A DNA stretch of 34,627 nucleotides from Bdellovibrionales bacterium (GCA_023301025.1 JALZUR010000011.1:1-34627), one strand, 5' to 3'. Counted from the first letter of the stretch, positions 7,960 through 16,777 are shown. Numbers and translations are program-made. The notes: generated by a model not told the origin, from the letters alone.

Positions 7960-9443
7960 AATTTATGTATGGAAAAGTAAAGAATAGACTTCATCATGAA
8001 AACTGGCCATCTCCTGTCTTTTATTTGCCAGTTTTTTTGTACTATTTATACTCATCTTTTAAACACGGTGTAAGATTTAATTATTTTTCTGTTGTGAACC
8101 CAGGGCTTAAAACAGGCGGTCTTTGTGGTTTCTCCAAGTGGGAAAGTTTCAAACTTATAAATTCTAAGTACATTCCTAAAACTTTTCTTTTAAAAAGAGA
8201 AGAGGATCACAACACACTCAAAATTAAAGAGGAGATGCGAGACTTGGGTTTGAAATTCCCTGTTATTTTAAAGCCAGATTGTGGTGAAAGAGGATTTTTA
8301 GTTCACAAGCTAGAAAATCTTCTTGATTTAACAAAAGCTCTAAACCTGTATGCTGATAAAGTTGATTTTCTTATTCAAGAGTACATAGAGGGTGATTTGG
8401 AACTTGGTGTTTTTATAATTAAGAAAAATAAAAAATGGATAATCAGTTCATTGATGTCTAAAAAGTTTTTGTCTGTTGTTGGTGATGGTGTTTCTACTTT
8501 GTCTGAGTTGTGCAAGAAAGACATTAGAGCAGAAAAGTTTTTCTTAAGTGGTGTAAATAATAAAACAGTAGATATGTCAAAAATTCTTAAAAAAGATGAA
8601 TCTATGGTGTTAGAGCACATTGGAAATCACTGCAGAGGTACGGAATTTATCAATGAGATGAATCATAATGATGAAAACTTAAGAGAAGTCTTTTCTGGTG
8701 TTGTTGAAAAACAAACTGATCTAAATTATATAAGACTAGATATTCGTACTAAAAGTTGGGATCATTTAAACGATGGTGATTTTAAAGTTTTAGAGGTTAA
8801 TGGAGTTTCAGCTGAGCCGGGACACATATACGACACAAACTTTACTTTAACAGAAGCCTATAAAGATTTATTTCACCATTGGATGGAGATGTCAGAGATT
8901 GCTGGTGAGCAAATCAACAAGGGTTTTGAGCCTGAAAAGTTAGCTGACACAATTAAAGATGTATTCAGTCATCTTGCAAACAAAAAGAGGCTCATGAGCT
9001 TACAAAAACAAGATGAAGATGAATGTTTATTTTCTCCACCAGCTGATATTGATACTCTTTCAATTGATGAGGTTATGGAACATGCAAAAAACTCTTTACC
9101 TGAAAACATAGAACCTTTATTTGAAAAATCTCTAGATTTAGGTGGATATTTAAGATTCTGCATGTACAAAGATTCTAACTATGAAGTTGTTCTTTGCAAG
9201 TGGAAGCCTCATAAAGGCTCTGATGAGCATGATCATAAAGGCAAAGACTGTTGTTTCGAGGTTTTGTCAGGTGAAGTGAACGAATACCGAAAAGTTGGTG
9301 ATGAGACAATTGTTTTGAATAAAAATTCAAGAGGTTATATCTGTGACAAACAAGGCCCGCACATTATGTCTAATAAAACAGATATAGATGCAATCACATT
9401 ACATATCTATAAAAATAAAGCTCTTTTAGACACTCAATATTAA
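7947..9443 (+). CDS. Fusion of ATP-grasp domain and cysteine dioxygenase-type cupin
   Basis: The N-terminal half (about 1-315) is an ATP-grasp ligase-like domain: FPVILKPDCGERG (104-116) with Lys109, IQEYIEGDLE (143-152), RLDIR with Asp265, and LEVNG with Glu283 and Asn285 as likely Mg ligands. It begins with a hydrophobic FYLPVFLYYLY patch seen in D-Ala-D-Ala ligase-like proteins of unknown role. The C-terminal part (about 385-498) matches thiol dioxygenases: Y401-x-R403 (substrate-carboxylate Arg), HDH with His428 and His430, Cys435 exactly five residues on (the Cys93 position that can form the Cys-Tyr cofactor), His472, and THIY-like T484-L-H486-I-Y488. Arg rather than Gln at 403 points to cysteine over 3-mercaptopropionate. 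So the C-terminus should oxidise cysteine to cysteine sulfinate; the ligase substrate is unknown. ATG 7965 is an alternative start. Confidence 0.85.
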   Translation: MLGLKFMYGKVKNRLHHENWPSPVFYLPVFLYYLYSSFKHGVRFNYFSVVNPGLKTGGLCGFSKWESFKLINSKYIPKTFLLKREEDHNTLKIKEEMRDLGLKFPVILKPDCGERGFLVHKLENLLDLTKALNLYADKVDFLIQEYIEGDLELGVFIIKKNKKWIISSLMSKKFLSVVGDGVSTLSELCKKDIRAEKFFLSGVNNKTVDMSKILKKDESMVLEHIGNHCRGTEFINEMNHNDENLREVFSGVVEKQTDLNYIRLDIRTKSWDHLNDGDFKVLEVNGVSAEPGHIYDTNFTLTEAYKDLFHHWMEMSEIAGEQINKGFEPEKLADTIKDVFSHLANKKRLMSLQKQDEDECLFSPPADIDTLSIDEVMEHAKNSLPENIEPLFEKSLDLGGYLRFCMYKDSNYEVVLCKWKPHKGSDEHDHKGKDCCFEVLSGEVNEYRKVGDETIVLNKNSRGYICDKQGPHIMSNKTDIDAITLHIYKNKALLDTQY

Positions 9444-9463
9444 AATAAAAAAAGGCACGCCCT

Positions 9464-10876
9464 GTGAATTTAGATCTATTCAATACTATACTTGAAAAAG
9501 CCTACACTTTAAAAGATGAAAAAAAAATAACTGATCCAAAAACTGCACGTCAGCTAAGAGGTAGTTTTGATTTTGAGTTAACAGAAACACCCATGAAAGA
9601 TATGGGTCAAAAAAAAGAACTACTACTAAACATCATTAAAGAATCGGTTAACACTCAAAGTCCAAGATTTTTAAATCAACTCTATGGAGGGACTAGTGAT
9701 GTAACATGGTTAGGGGAGCTTCTAACTGCAGTTTTGAACACTTCCATGGCTACCTATGAAATAGCGCCTTTGTTTACCTTGATGGAAAAAGAGCTGATTA
9801 AAGCCATGAACGATAAAGTTTGTTTTAAAGAAATGGATGGCATCATGGTTCCTGGTGGAAGTTACGCCAATATGTATGCTATCCATTGTGCGCGTCTTGC
9901 AAAAGATAAAGAGAATAAAACAAAAGGTCTTTTTGGTAGAAAACCATACGTTGCTTTTGTGTCAAAAGCTGCTCACTACTCAACAGAAAAAGCGATGAAT
10001 CTCTTAGGCTTTGGCGTTGAAAGACTTATCACAGTTAACACAGACAGTGATCATAGGATGAAGATAGACTCTTTAGAAGAAGCCATAGTAAAATCACAAC
10101 AAGATGGCTTTGAGCCTTTTTGTATTGTCTCAACTGCGGGTACTACTGTGTGGGGGAGCTTTGATCCTATTTTAGAGATACAAAATCTTTCAACAAAGTA
10201 TAACCTTTGGCATCACGTTGATGCGGCTTGGGGTGGTCTTGCTTTGTGGTCTGATAAAAAAGACGAAAGTTTTTATAAAGGCTTAGACCAAGTTGACTCA
10301 ATCACTTTAGATTTTCATAAACTCATGGCCTCCTCTTTAACAAAAGCAATTTACATCTGTTCAAGACCTGAGATTTTTTATGAAGCCTCCTCGGGCGGTG
10401 GCTCTGAATACATATTTCACTCTAAAAAAGAAGACGAGATGAATGATACAGGAGTTTATGCGCTTCAGTGTGGTAGAAAAGTAGACTCATTATCTCTATG
10501 GCTTCAGTGGAAGTTTAATGGTGGAGAGCAGTTTTCTAATAAGTTTAAAGAGTTAGAAAAAGTAAGAGACTATACGGTTGATAAAATAAAAGAAAAACCT
10601 GCGGACTTTAAAATTTTACATGATCCTGAGTTTATGAATATATGCTTTCAAGTGCTTCCAAAAGATTTCGATAAAGACAGCCCAATCCCATATTCTTATA
10701 ACCAAGAGATTAGGTCTGAACTTATGAAAAGGGGAAATTTTATGGTGAACTTTTCTAAGAGTGAAGAACACGGTACATTTTTTAGACTGGTTCTAAATCA
10801 CTGGCTTGTAAGTGAGAGTATTATTGATGAATTTTTAAAAGAGCTTTTAGATATTAAAGAAGCTCTTTTAAAATAA
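9464..10876 (+). CDS. PLP-dependent decarboxylase, cysteine sulfinate/glutamate decarboxylase type
   Basis: A group II amino acid decarboxylase of 470 residues. It reads along its whole length like animal CSAD/GAD: SPRFLNQLYGG (66-76), NTSMATYEIAPLFTLME (92-108), VPGGSYANMYA, His171 in the HYS segment that stacks on PLP, HVDAAWGG with Asp253, DFHKLMASS with the Schiff-base Lys286, and QCGRKVDSLSLWLQWK. Because the gene upstream encodes a cysteine dioxygenase domain, I infer cysteine sulfinate (or cysteate) as substrate, giving hypotaurine (or taurine). Aspartate to beta-alanine or glutamate to GABA remain possible. The GTG start at 9464 lies 20 bases after the previous stop, with a modest AAAGG site. 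It is the last gene of the operon. Confidence 0.85.
   Translation: MNLDLFNTILEKAYTLKDEKKITDPKTARQLRGSFDFELTETPMKDMGQKKELLLNIIKESVNTQSPRFLNQLYGGTSDVTWLGELLTAVLNTSMATYEIAPLFTLMEKELIKAMNDKVCFKEMDGIMVPGGSYANMYAIHCARLAKDKENKTKGLFGRKPYVAFVSKAAHYSTEKAMNLLGFGVERLITVNTDSDHRMKIDSLEEAIVKSQQDGFEPFCIVSTAGTTVWGSFDPILEIQNLSTKYNLWHHVDAAWGGLALWSDKKDESFYKGLDQVDSITLDFHKLMASSLTKAIYICSRPEIFYEASSGGGSEYIFHSKKEDEMNDTGVYALQCGRKVDSLSLWLQWKFNGGEQFSNKFKELEKVRDYTVDKIKEKPADFKILHDPEFMNICFQVLPKDFDKDSPIPYSYNQEIRSELMKRGNFMVNFSKSEEHGTFFRLVLNHWLVSESIIDEFLKELLDIKEALLK
10837..10869 (+). terminator. Candidate terminator hairpin inside the end of the decarboxylase gene
   Basis: A perfect 10-base-pair inverted repeat (AAAAGAGCTT / AAGCTCTTTT) spaced by 13 bases, lying in the last codons of the decarboxylase gene. 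The right arm ends in four T but is followed by A-rich sequence, so termination strength is doubtful. It is the only hairpin at the 3' end of the operon before the convergent gene. Confidence 0.4.
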
Positions 10877-10903
10877 AATTATACAATACAGATAAGTTTG
10901 TTT

Positions 10904-11437
10904 TTATTTTCTAATATTGCACTCTGTTAAGAGTTTATCATTGTGATCAGTTAAAGACAGATATGAATCTTTAAAGCCTTTGGCTTTTATTTTAGTTCCG
11001 TAAAACTCATACTCACTTACCTTGTATAAACCATGAGAGATATCCAGCAAGCCTTCAGCAGTGATATTAAAACTTACAAATGTTGAGACTTTATCCTTCC
11101 AGCCCCGTTGTGAAGTAAATTTATCTCTGACAATACTTCTCGTATGATTGAAGTTAGACATAACTATCGCTTGATTATCTAGCACAAAAAATGTGTCTCG
11201 TCCTTCATTAGGAAAAACTCTTCCAGAATAAATAGATTTACCGTAGGTTATTTCAGCACCAGGATTTTGTGGTTTAATTGTACAATAAATATCTGAATTT
11301 TTAAAAGTACTTCTATCACTAGTTGCAATTTTTCGAGTGTTTGAGTGATTAGATACACTTTTACTATTCTGACTTTTTTAAAATGTTGAACATGATGTTA
11401 ATGATAAACAAATAGTTATAAATAATATTTTTTTCAT
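10904..11437 (-). pseudogene. Lipoprotein gene interrupted by an in-frame TAA
   Basis: Translating the minus strand from the ATG at 11437 gives a lipoprotein signal, MKKILFITICLSLTSC, with lipobox LTSC, then STF and a TAA at 11380-11378. The same frame continues without further stops for 157 codons to the TAA at 10904, starting KSQNSKSVSNHS and going through IYCTIKPQNPG and the segment from the GTG at 11185 onward. Because both parts are in one frame, a single base substitution explains the break, not an indel. The intact product would be about 177 residues with a low-complexity linker after the lipid anchor and a beta-rich body with two cysteines. I do not recognise the family. It may be a pseudogene, a read-through stop or a sequencing error; a shorter protein from GTG 11185 would lack export signals. 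Confidence 0.65.
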
Positions 11438-11506
11438 TCTTTTATTAAACATCCTATACTGTGGTTTAGTAAATCTATTATTAAAAAATTGCCTTAATTA
11501 AAAGAA

Positions 11507-11532
11507 CTTTAAAACCTAGGTCTTTTTTAAAG
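11507..11532 (-). terminator. Weak candidate terminator after the Uup-type gene
   Basis: An 8-base-pair AT-rich stem (CTTTAAAA / TTTTAAAG) with a 10-base loop containing CCTAGG, just beyond the ABC-F stop on the minus strand and followed by TTCTTTTAATT. The stem has little GC, so the call is tentative. Confidence 0.35.
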
Positions 11533-11541
11533 CACTATTAC

Positions 11542-13359
11542 TTAAGACTCTAGCTCTTCCCATTTGGCATAGTGGTCTTTAATATTCTTCTGGATATAAG
11601 AGATCTCAATAGAAAGCTCTTTGATCTGTTCAGTGTCTTTTTTTGAAGAGGCTTCTGTAAGTTTAGAGTTCAGAGCATTTAATTTTTCTTCTTCTTTTTC
11701 AATAAGTTTCTCAACTTTATTTAAAAACTTTTTATCAAGGTAGGAGAGTTTTTGTTTGGATTTTGATTGCTCTTCGTACTCATTGTTTAAGACATTGTCT
11801 TTAGATATATTTATACTCTCATTAGTTTTGTTTTTCTTTTTATTTTTTAAATGGTCTAGACATTGACCTAAGCTTGCATAAAAAGTCCAATCTTTATTTC
11901 CAGAAAGATATAAAAATTTTGAGCATAGTTTTTTTAAAAATTTTCTATCATGAGATACTAGTATGCAAAGGCCGTTAAACTGCTCAATGATATTTTCTAA
12001 AACTTCAATGGTTTCAACATCAAGATCGTTTGTGGGTTCATCTAAAATCAAAACATCGCATGGTTTTAAGAGTATTTTTGCTAAACTTAGTCGTGCTCGT
12101 TCACCACCTGAAAGCTCACTTATTTTTATTGTCATTTTATCTGAACCAAATAAAAACTGACTGGCGTAAGAGGCTACATGAATATTTTGATCTTTAAAAA
12201 TCACGTATCTTGAGCCATCACCAAGGTAGTCCATTAGGTTTGAGTCCTCTGGAAGACTTTCACGATCTTGACTAAAATATACAATTTGAATGTCTTTTGC
12301 ATGTTTTACGCCTTTTCTGTCGGGCGAGAGTAGTGCTCGTATTAAAGAGGTTTTGCCACATCCGTTGTGCCCTACAAGGCCAAGAGTGGTTTTAGGCCCT
12401 AAGGTGAAAGTTAAAGAGCCTATTAGTTTTAAATCAGAGTAGCCTACATTTAGGTCTTTTACTTCAATAAGTTTTTTAGTCTTTCTATCAGAAGCCTGAA
12501 TTGTAATTTGAGATCTTTTTAAAACACTGTTATTTCTTTGCTTTAAATCATCAAGGTCATTAAAAAGTTTGTGAGCTTCTTTGATACGACCTTGGTTTTT
12601 TGTAGTTCGCGCTTTAACTCCAGCCTTTAACCATTTGTCCTCTCTTAAGGCTGTATTTTCTAAAGACTTCTGTGTGCGTCTTTGTGTGTTCAGAAGCTCT
12701 TCTTTTTGTTCAATAAATTTATAGTAAGGCAGAGGAAAGCTTAAGTACCCTTTCTCAAAAGCTTTACCAATCTCAATAGTTTTGTTTGTGAGGTTGTTTA
12801 TAAAATCCCGGTCATGACTTATTACAATAAACGATGGGTGGTTGTTTTTTAAGGTGTTTTCTAGCCAAAAAATCCCCTCCCAATCTAGATGGTTTGTGGG
12901 CTCATCGAGTAGCAAAAGATCGGGTTCATGTGCAAAAGCTTTGGCTAAGGAGAGACGTTTTTTCCAACCACCAGAGAGCTGCGAGACAGGCTCAGAAAAA
13001 TCTTCAAATCCACAAAAACTTAAGTGTATTTGAGTCCGCGTTTCTATTTCTTCTTTGGATAAGATTTCGCTTGATTCTGTTAGTGCATTTTTTAGCACAT
13101 CAGAGATGGAGTCTTGATTTAAAAACTCTTCTTCTTGTGGCACATAAGATATTTTTATTTTATTGCGATAAATCAGTTCCCCAGAGTCACTGTCTATTTC
13201 TTGAGATAAGATCTTCAGAAGTGTAGATTTTCCGGCTCCATTTGTACCGATTAGTCCAATGCGTTCTTTTTCATTTACTCCAAAAGACAGATCTTCGAAC
13301 AAATTTTTTGTTCCTAGGGTTTTTGAAATTTCACTAGCAGTAATAAATGGAGTTGGCAT
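11542..13359 (-). CDS. uup: ABC-F ATPase, Uup subfamily
   Basis: A soluble tandem ABC ATPase with no membrane domain. ABC-F proteins act on ribosomes; Uup is also linked to DNA precision and branched DNA. The first cassette has Walker A GTNGAGKST (38-46), signature LSGGW (127-131) and DEPTNHLD (151-158). The linker contains REDKWLKAGVKARTTKNQGR, the form typical of Uup. The second cassette has GHNGCGKTS, LSGGERARLSL and DEPTNDLD. A Lys/Glu-rich coiled coil (about 525-603), the Uup C-terminal domain that binds DNA in E. coli, closes the protein. An AAGGTAG site precedes the ATG. It is the larger of two ABC-F proteins in the window. Confidence 0.9.
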   Translation of the reverse strand: MPTPFITASEISKTLGTKNLFEDLSFGVNEKERIGLIGTNGAGKSTLLKILSQEIDSDSGELIYRNKIKISYVPQEEEFLNQDSISDVLKNALTESSEILSKEEIETRTQIHLSFCGFEDFSEPVSQLSGGWKKRLSLAKAFAHEPDLLLLDEPTNHLDWEGIFWLENTLKNNHPSFIVISHDRDFINNLTNKTIEIGKAFEKGYLSFPLPYYKFIEQKEELLNTQRRTQKSLENTALREDKWLKAGVKARTTKNQGRIKEAHKLFNDLDDLKQRNNSVLKRSQITIQASDRKTKKLIEVKDLNVGYSDLKLIGSLTFTLGPKTTLGLVGHNGCGKTSLIRALLSPDRKGVKHAKDIQIVYFSQDRESLPEDSNLMDYLGDGSRYVIFKDQNIHVASYASQFLFGSDKMTIKISELSGGERARLSLAKILLKPCDVLILDEPTNDLDVETIEVLENIIEQFNGLCILVSHDRKFLKKLCSKFLYLSGNKDWTFYASLGQCLDHLKNKKKNKTNESINISKDNVLNNEYEEQSKSKQKLSYLDKKFLNKVEKLIEKEEEKLNALNSKLTEASSKKDTEQIKELSIEISYIQKNIKDHYAKWEELES

Positions 13360-13458
13360 TTTTTGAATCTACCTTAGTTTTAACTCTGTTCAAGATTCTT
13401 TTGGAGCTTTTGCCACTTTGTATGCTAAAAATGACAGTAAACTTTTATTAAATTTATT

Positions 13459-15213
13459 CTAAAATTGTGTTACGTGCCAGTCGATTTTATTTTTGTGAGA
13501 GAGAAACAGACTTTGCCAATGAGAGCCTTCTCGTTTCATCAGAACTCTAAAGGAGCTGTTACCTGGTTTTATCTCATGTTTGTCTTTGTGTTTCTTCTTG
13601 GTTGTGAGGTTTCTTATTCCGTTTCTACCATTTTCTGCAGTAAAGCCATTTAGTAGAGGTTGTATAAAAATACTTTGTCTCAAGTTGTGTTTTTTTAGAT
13701 CATTAAGAGTTTCTTCATTAAAAATAATTGTCTGTTCAGGCTTTTCAGGGTGTCTTAAGAAACTAAAAGAGTATAAAACCCCAGGTTCAAGATTGGCATC
13801 TGCAGTAAGTGGTATGGCGCCAGAAGTGTTTTTTGGTATCAAATCTTCTTTGTCTGAAAGACTTTGGCTTTTTAAGGTTTCATCATTTGTATTGCTTTTA
13901 TTATTTCTTTTTTTTGGGTTCTTACGAGTTGAAAAACTGTCTTTTCTTTGATTTGGATACCAGTCTTGGTTGTATACAATTTGTAAACTATCAGGGGTTT
14001 TTTTCTGCGAGCTTTTAGGCTCTTCTTTATCACTTGTCGACAGTGTTTTATAGGTTTCACTTTTTAGAGGTAGAAGAGTTCTTTTTGCACTTGTCACTAA
14101 TGCATCGATAGTTTCAGTGGCTGTAAAGCGTTTTTTAACATCAAAAATGTAACTGTCCATAAAGTCTATAAAAGACTCTATATTTCTCTGATCAACTTGA
14201 TAGTCTATCATTACTGACTCAAGAGCGTCTAAAAAAAACAATCTAAAATCAAAATCACTTGATTTTAGTATCATAAGTTTATCTAAGGTGTCATTGTAGC
14301 TTTCTGAAACACTGTAAAGTTGATTTTTTATATTTTTATCGTTGTTGTATGCTCTAAGCTCTTCTAAAATTGTTTCGTAGGTTTTTCCTGAGTCTGCTTC
14401 AATTATTCCAAACACCTCCTTTAGAGTAATTGATAGAGCATTGCCAATAAAAACTTTAAGGCGTGTAAGAGATTTGAGGTTTTTTTCTATTTGAATCTTT
14501 TTTGATGATTTAATTTCATTAAAGACTTTTACAGTGCTAGGACTTCTTTGTATTGTAGATTTCTCTTCAGCTTCATAGTCCAAAAAAATTTTTCTAAAGT
14601 TAGAATCATTTATTGTGTTTGACCATTGTCTCCGATTTTCTAAAGTCTGTAAAAAGCCTTCAAGAATTTTGGTTGATCTCTCACTTGGAACAAGACTGTT
14701 CTTATCAAATTCCATGCTTCTGTTAGTTTTATATTGAATCCTTAAACTACTTTGTGTGATGAGGGTTGCTGTATAAAAAATTTCTTTTTCCGACAGATAT
14801 GCTGAATCTAAGTTTCGTTTTAGCGCAAAATAAGCATGTTTGATCTTTTCTTCAGCGGTATCTTTAACTAAGATGCTAGGGGCGTTGTCCCAGTACTTTG
14901 AAAATATATCTAGCTCTTCAGTTGTTGGTGGCATGAATTTAAAATTGTAAATTCTAAATGAGTTTCGAGTTAGGTCAATTAGTACTGGATCTCTTATTGC
15001 TTCAAAAAGAGAAGCAAGTGTTTTTAAAAGTTCAGCATGTCCACTTTCGCCAAGCACCGTACTGGTTCTGCTTTTTACCTTCAATTCGGATGGAAAGTTT
15101 ATGACTTCAGATGTATTCTTTAAACTTAAAAGATCAAGGCAGGTTTGATTTGGGTATGCTTTTGCGACGCTAAAAAATAAACATGTATTTATGAAAAGTC
15201 TAAGAAGCGTCAT
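13459..15213 (-). CDS. Large secreted protein of unknown function, C-terminus loosely RelE/ParE-like
   Basis: The ATG at 15213 is chosen over one 15 codons upstream because GGAG lies 9 bases before it and the protein then begins with a signal peptide (MTLLRLFINTCLFFSVAKA, cleavage before YPNQ). Numbering below is from that start, 584 residues. Residues 40-390 look mostly helical with no motif I know. Residues 400-470 are low complexity, rich in Lys, Ser and Asn. The last 100 residues differ: GIRNL, then KHEIKPGNSSFRVLMKR, then SLFLSHKNK, an order of turns and strands reminiscent of RelE/ParE/HigB toxins (G-hydrophobic-KL, ElR, yRvlY, LLhgF-KK). That similarity is weak. Function is unknown; export plus a possible nuclease-like tail suggests an extracellular or periplasmic effector. 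No gene with an antitoxin look lies next to it. Confidence 0.75.
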   Translation of the reverse strand: MTLLRLFINTCLFFSVAKAYPNQTCLDLLSLKNTSEVINFPSELKVKSRTSTVLGESGHAELLKTLASLFEAIRDPVLIDLTRNSFRIYNFKFMPPTTEELDIFSKYWDNAPSILVKDTAEEKIKHAYFALKRNLDSAYLSEKEIFYTATLITQSSLRIQYKTNRSMEFDKNSLVPSERSTKILEGFLQTLENRRQWSNTINDSNFRKIFLDYEAEEKSTIQRSPSTVKVFNEIKSSKKIQIEKNLKSLTRLKVFIGNALSITLKEVFGIIEADSGKTYETILEELRAYNNDKNIKNQLYSVSESYNDTLDKLMILKSSDFDFRLFFLDALESVMIDYQVDQRNIESFIDFMDSYIFDVKKRFTATETIDALVTSAKRTLLPLKSETYKTLSTSDKEEPKSSQKKTPDSLQIVYNQDWYPNQRKDSFSTRKNPKKRNNKSNTNDETLKSQSLSDKEDLIPKNTSGAIPLTADANLEPGVLYSFSFLRHPEKPEQTIIFNEETLNDLKKHNLRQSIFIQPLLNGFTAENGRNGIRNLTTKKKHKDKHEIKPGNSSFRVLMKREGSHWQSLFLSHKNKIDWHVTQF

Positions 15214-15336
15214 TTTGCTTAACTCCGGCTTGATAATCTGTATTTGAGTCCTCAACATACAAAATTTTGTGTTTGGAATTTACTGATGATTTATAAATTG
15301 TAAAAAATTTAAGTCAAACAAAGCTTTAAATGCATC

Positions 15337-15364
15337 TTGAGAAGACTAATATTTAGTGTATAAA
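15337..15364 (+). promoter_or_regulatory. Probable sigma-70-type promoter for the glyQS-ppdK-smc operon
   Basis: TTGAGA (15337-15342, five of six to TTGACA) and TATAAA (15359-15364, five of six to TATAAT) are separated by 16 bases in the 189-base gap upstream of the glycyl-tRNA synthetase gene. Transcription would start about 15371, leaving a leader of about 30 bases that holds the AGGAGG ribosome site at 15391-15396. The rest of the gap is AT-rich with nothing else I can name. Confidence 0.55.
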
Positions 15365-15402
15365 TCTCTTATTGAGGTTGAAAACTACCTAGGAGGGCTG
15401 CC

Positions 15403-16776
15403 TTGTCTGCATCTGGATCACATTTTTTAAGCTATGACTCGCTATCTGATGTCGTTGCTTTATGTAAAAGTAGAGGTTTCATCTTTCAAAGCAGTGAAAT
15501 CTATGGCGGCTTAGCAAGCTGTTGGGACTATGGCCCTTTAGGTTCTTTGCTAAAGCGAAATGTAAAAGAGTCTTGGTGGCAGGCTATGACTAGGCGGCTT
15601 GATGTTGTTGGTTTAGATGCTTCTATTTTGATGCATCCTAAAACCTGGGAGGCCTCTGGTCATTTAGAAGGCTTCACAGACCCTTTGGTGGACTGTAAAA
15701 GCTGTAAAACTAGATTTAGAGAAGATCACGCTCCTAAAAGTGATTCAGGTAAAATGGAGTGTCCTAGCTGTGGATCAGAAGACCTTACGGACACTCGAAA
15801 CTTTAATCTGATGTTTAAGACTCATATGGGCCCTGTACAAGATGGAGGCTCTGAAGTCTTTTTAAGACCTGAGACAGCTCAAGGTATTTTTGTTAACTTT
15901 GAAAATGTTAGGCAAAGTACTAGAAAAAAACTACCTTTTGGAATTGCTCAAATTGGAAAATCCTTTCGAAATGAGATCACGCCTGGGAACTTTATCTTTA
16001 GAACACGTGAATTTGAACAGATGGAGATGCAATACTTTGTTTCCCCTGGTGAGGATGAAAAGTTTTTCGACTATTGGAAGAGCCAAAGAATGAGTTTTTT
16101 AACTAAAACTTTAGGTTTATCAAAAGACAAACTTAAATTTTCTGAGCATGGCCCAACAGAGCTTGCCCACTACGCAAAAGCTGCTTTTGATGTTGAGTTT
16201 GAGTTTCCTTTTGGTTGGGGTGAGCTAGAGGGGATTCATAACAGATCAGACTTTGATTTGAAACAACATCAGGAGTTTTCTGGTAAAAAACTTGTTTATT
16301 TTGATGAAGAGAAAAAAGAAAAGTACACGCCATATGTTATTGAAACAGCAGTTGGCGCTGATAGACTAACTTTAGCTGTTCTCTGTGATGCTATGGTTAA
16401 AGAAATGGATACAGCAGAAGATAAAGAGATTAGAAATGTTTTTAAAGTTTCACCGAAGCTATCACCTTATAAAGCGGCCATACTACCGCTATCTAAAAAA
16501 CCGCATTTACTAGAGCAGTCTCATCAAATTTTTAATGAACTAAGCCTTGGAATGTCAGTTGATTATGATGAGGCTGGAAGTATCGGAAAGCGCTACAGGC
16601 GACAAGATGAGGTGGGCACACCTTTTTGTGTCACAGTTGATTTTGATACAGAAACAGATCATAAAGTTACAGTTAGACACCGGGACAATATGTCTCAACA
16701 GCGTGTAAGTTTAGAAAGATTAGAAGATTTTATTAAAGAGGGGTTAGAGTCTTATGATGAATTTGGAGGAGAGTAA
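15403..16776 (+). CDS. glyQS: Glycyl-tRNA synthetase, homodimeric (alpha2) type
   Basis: This enzyme charges tRNA-Gly with glycine. The 457-residue protein is the eukaryote/archaea-like alpha2 class II form, not the alpha2beta2 GlyQ/GlyS form. The N-terminal block has [12 protein letters not shown] and DYGPLG; two CxxC pairs (CKSC and CPSC, residues about 99-127) fit the zinc-like insertion; motif 2 is [19 protein letters not shown]; motif 3 is around [10 protein letters not shown]; an anticodon-binding domain follows from about 350. The start is a TTG served by a perfect AGGAGG six bases upstream; the upstream residues are not open in a useful way. The stop overlaps the ribosome site region of ppdK, so the two are in one operon. 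Confidence 0.93.
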   Translation: MSASGSHFLSYDSLSDVVALCKSRGFIFQSSEIYGGLASCWDYGPLGSLLKRNVKESWWQAMTRRLDVVGLDASILMHPKTWEASGHLEGFTDPLVDCKSCKTRFREDHAPKSDSGKMECPSCGSEDLTDTRNFNLMFKTHMGPVQDGGSEVFLRPETAQGIFVNFENVRQSTRKKLPFGIAQIGKSFRNEITPGNFIFRTREFEQMEMQYFVSPGEDEKFFDYWKSQRMSFLTKTLGLSKDKLKFSEHGPTELAHYAKAAFDVEFEFPFGWGELEGIHNRSDFDLKQHQEFSGKKLVYFDEEKKEKYTPYVIETAVGADRLTLAVLCDAMVKEMDTAEDKEIRNVFKVSPKLSPYKAAILPLSKKPHLLEQSHQIFNELSLGMSVDYDEAGSIGKRYRRQDEVGTPFCVTVDFDTETDHKVTVRHRDNMSQQRVSLERLEDFIKEGLESYDEFGGE

Positions 16777-16777
16777 A

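Noticed and set aside
12834-13226. A 130-codon open frame on the plus strand opposite the Uup-type gene
   Set aside because: It lies wholly antisense to the first ABC cassette, whose motifs are intact, and its translation has no domain or ribosome site.
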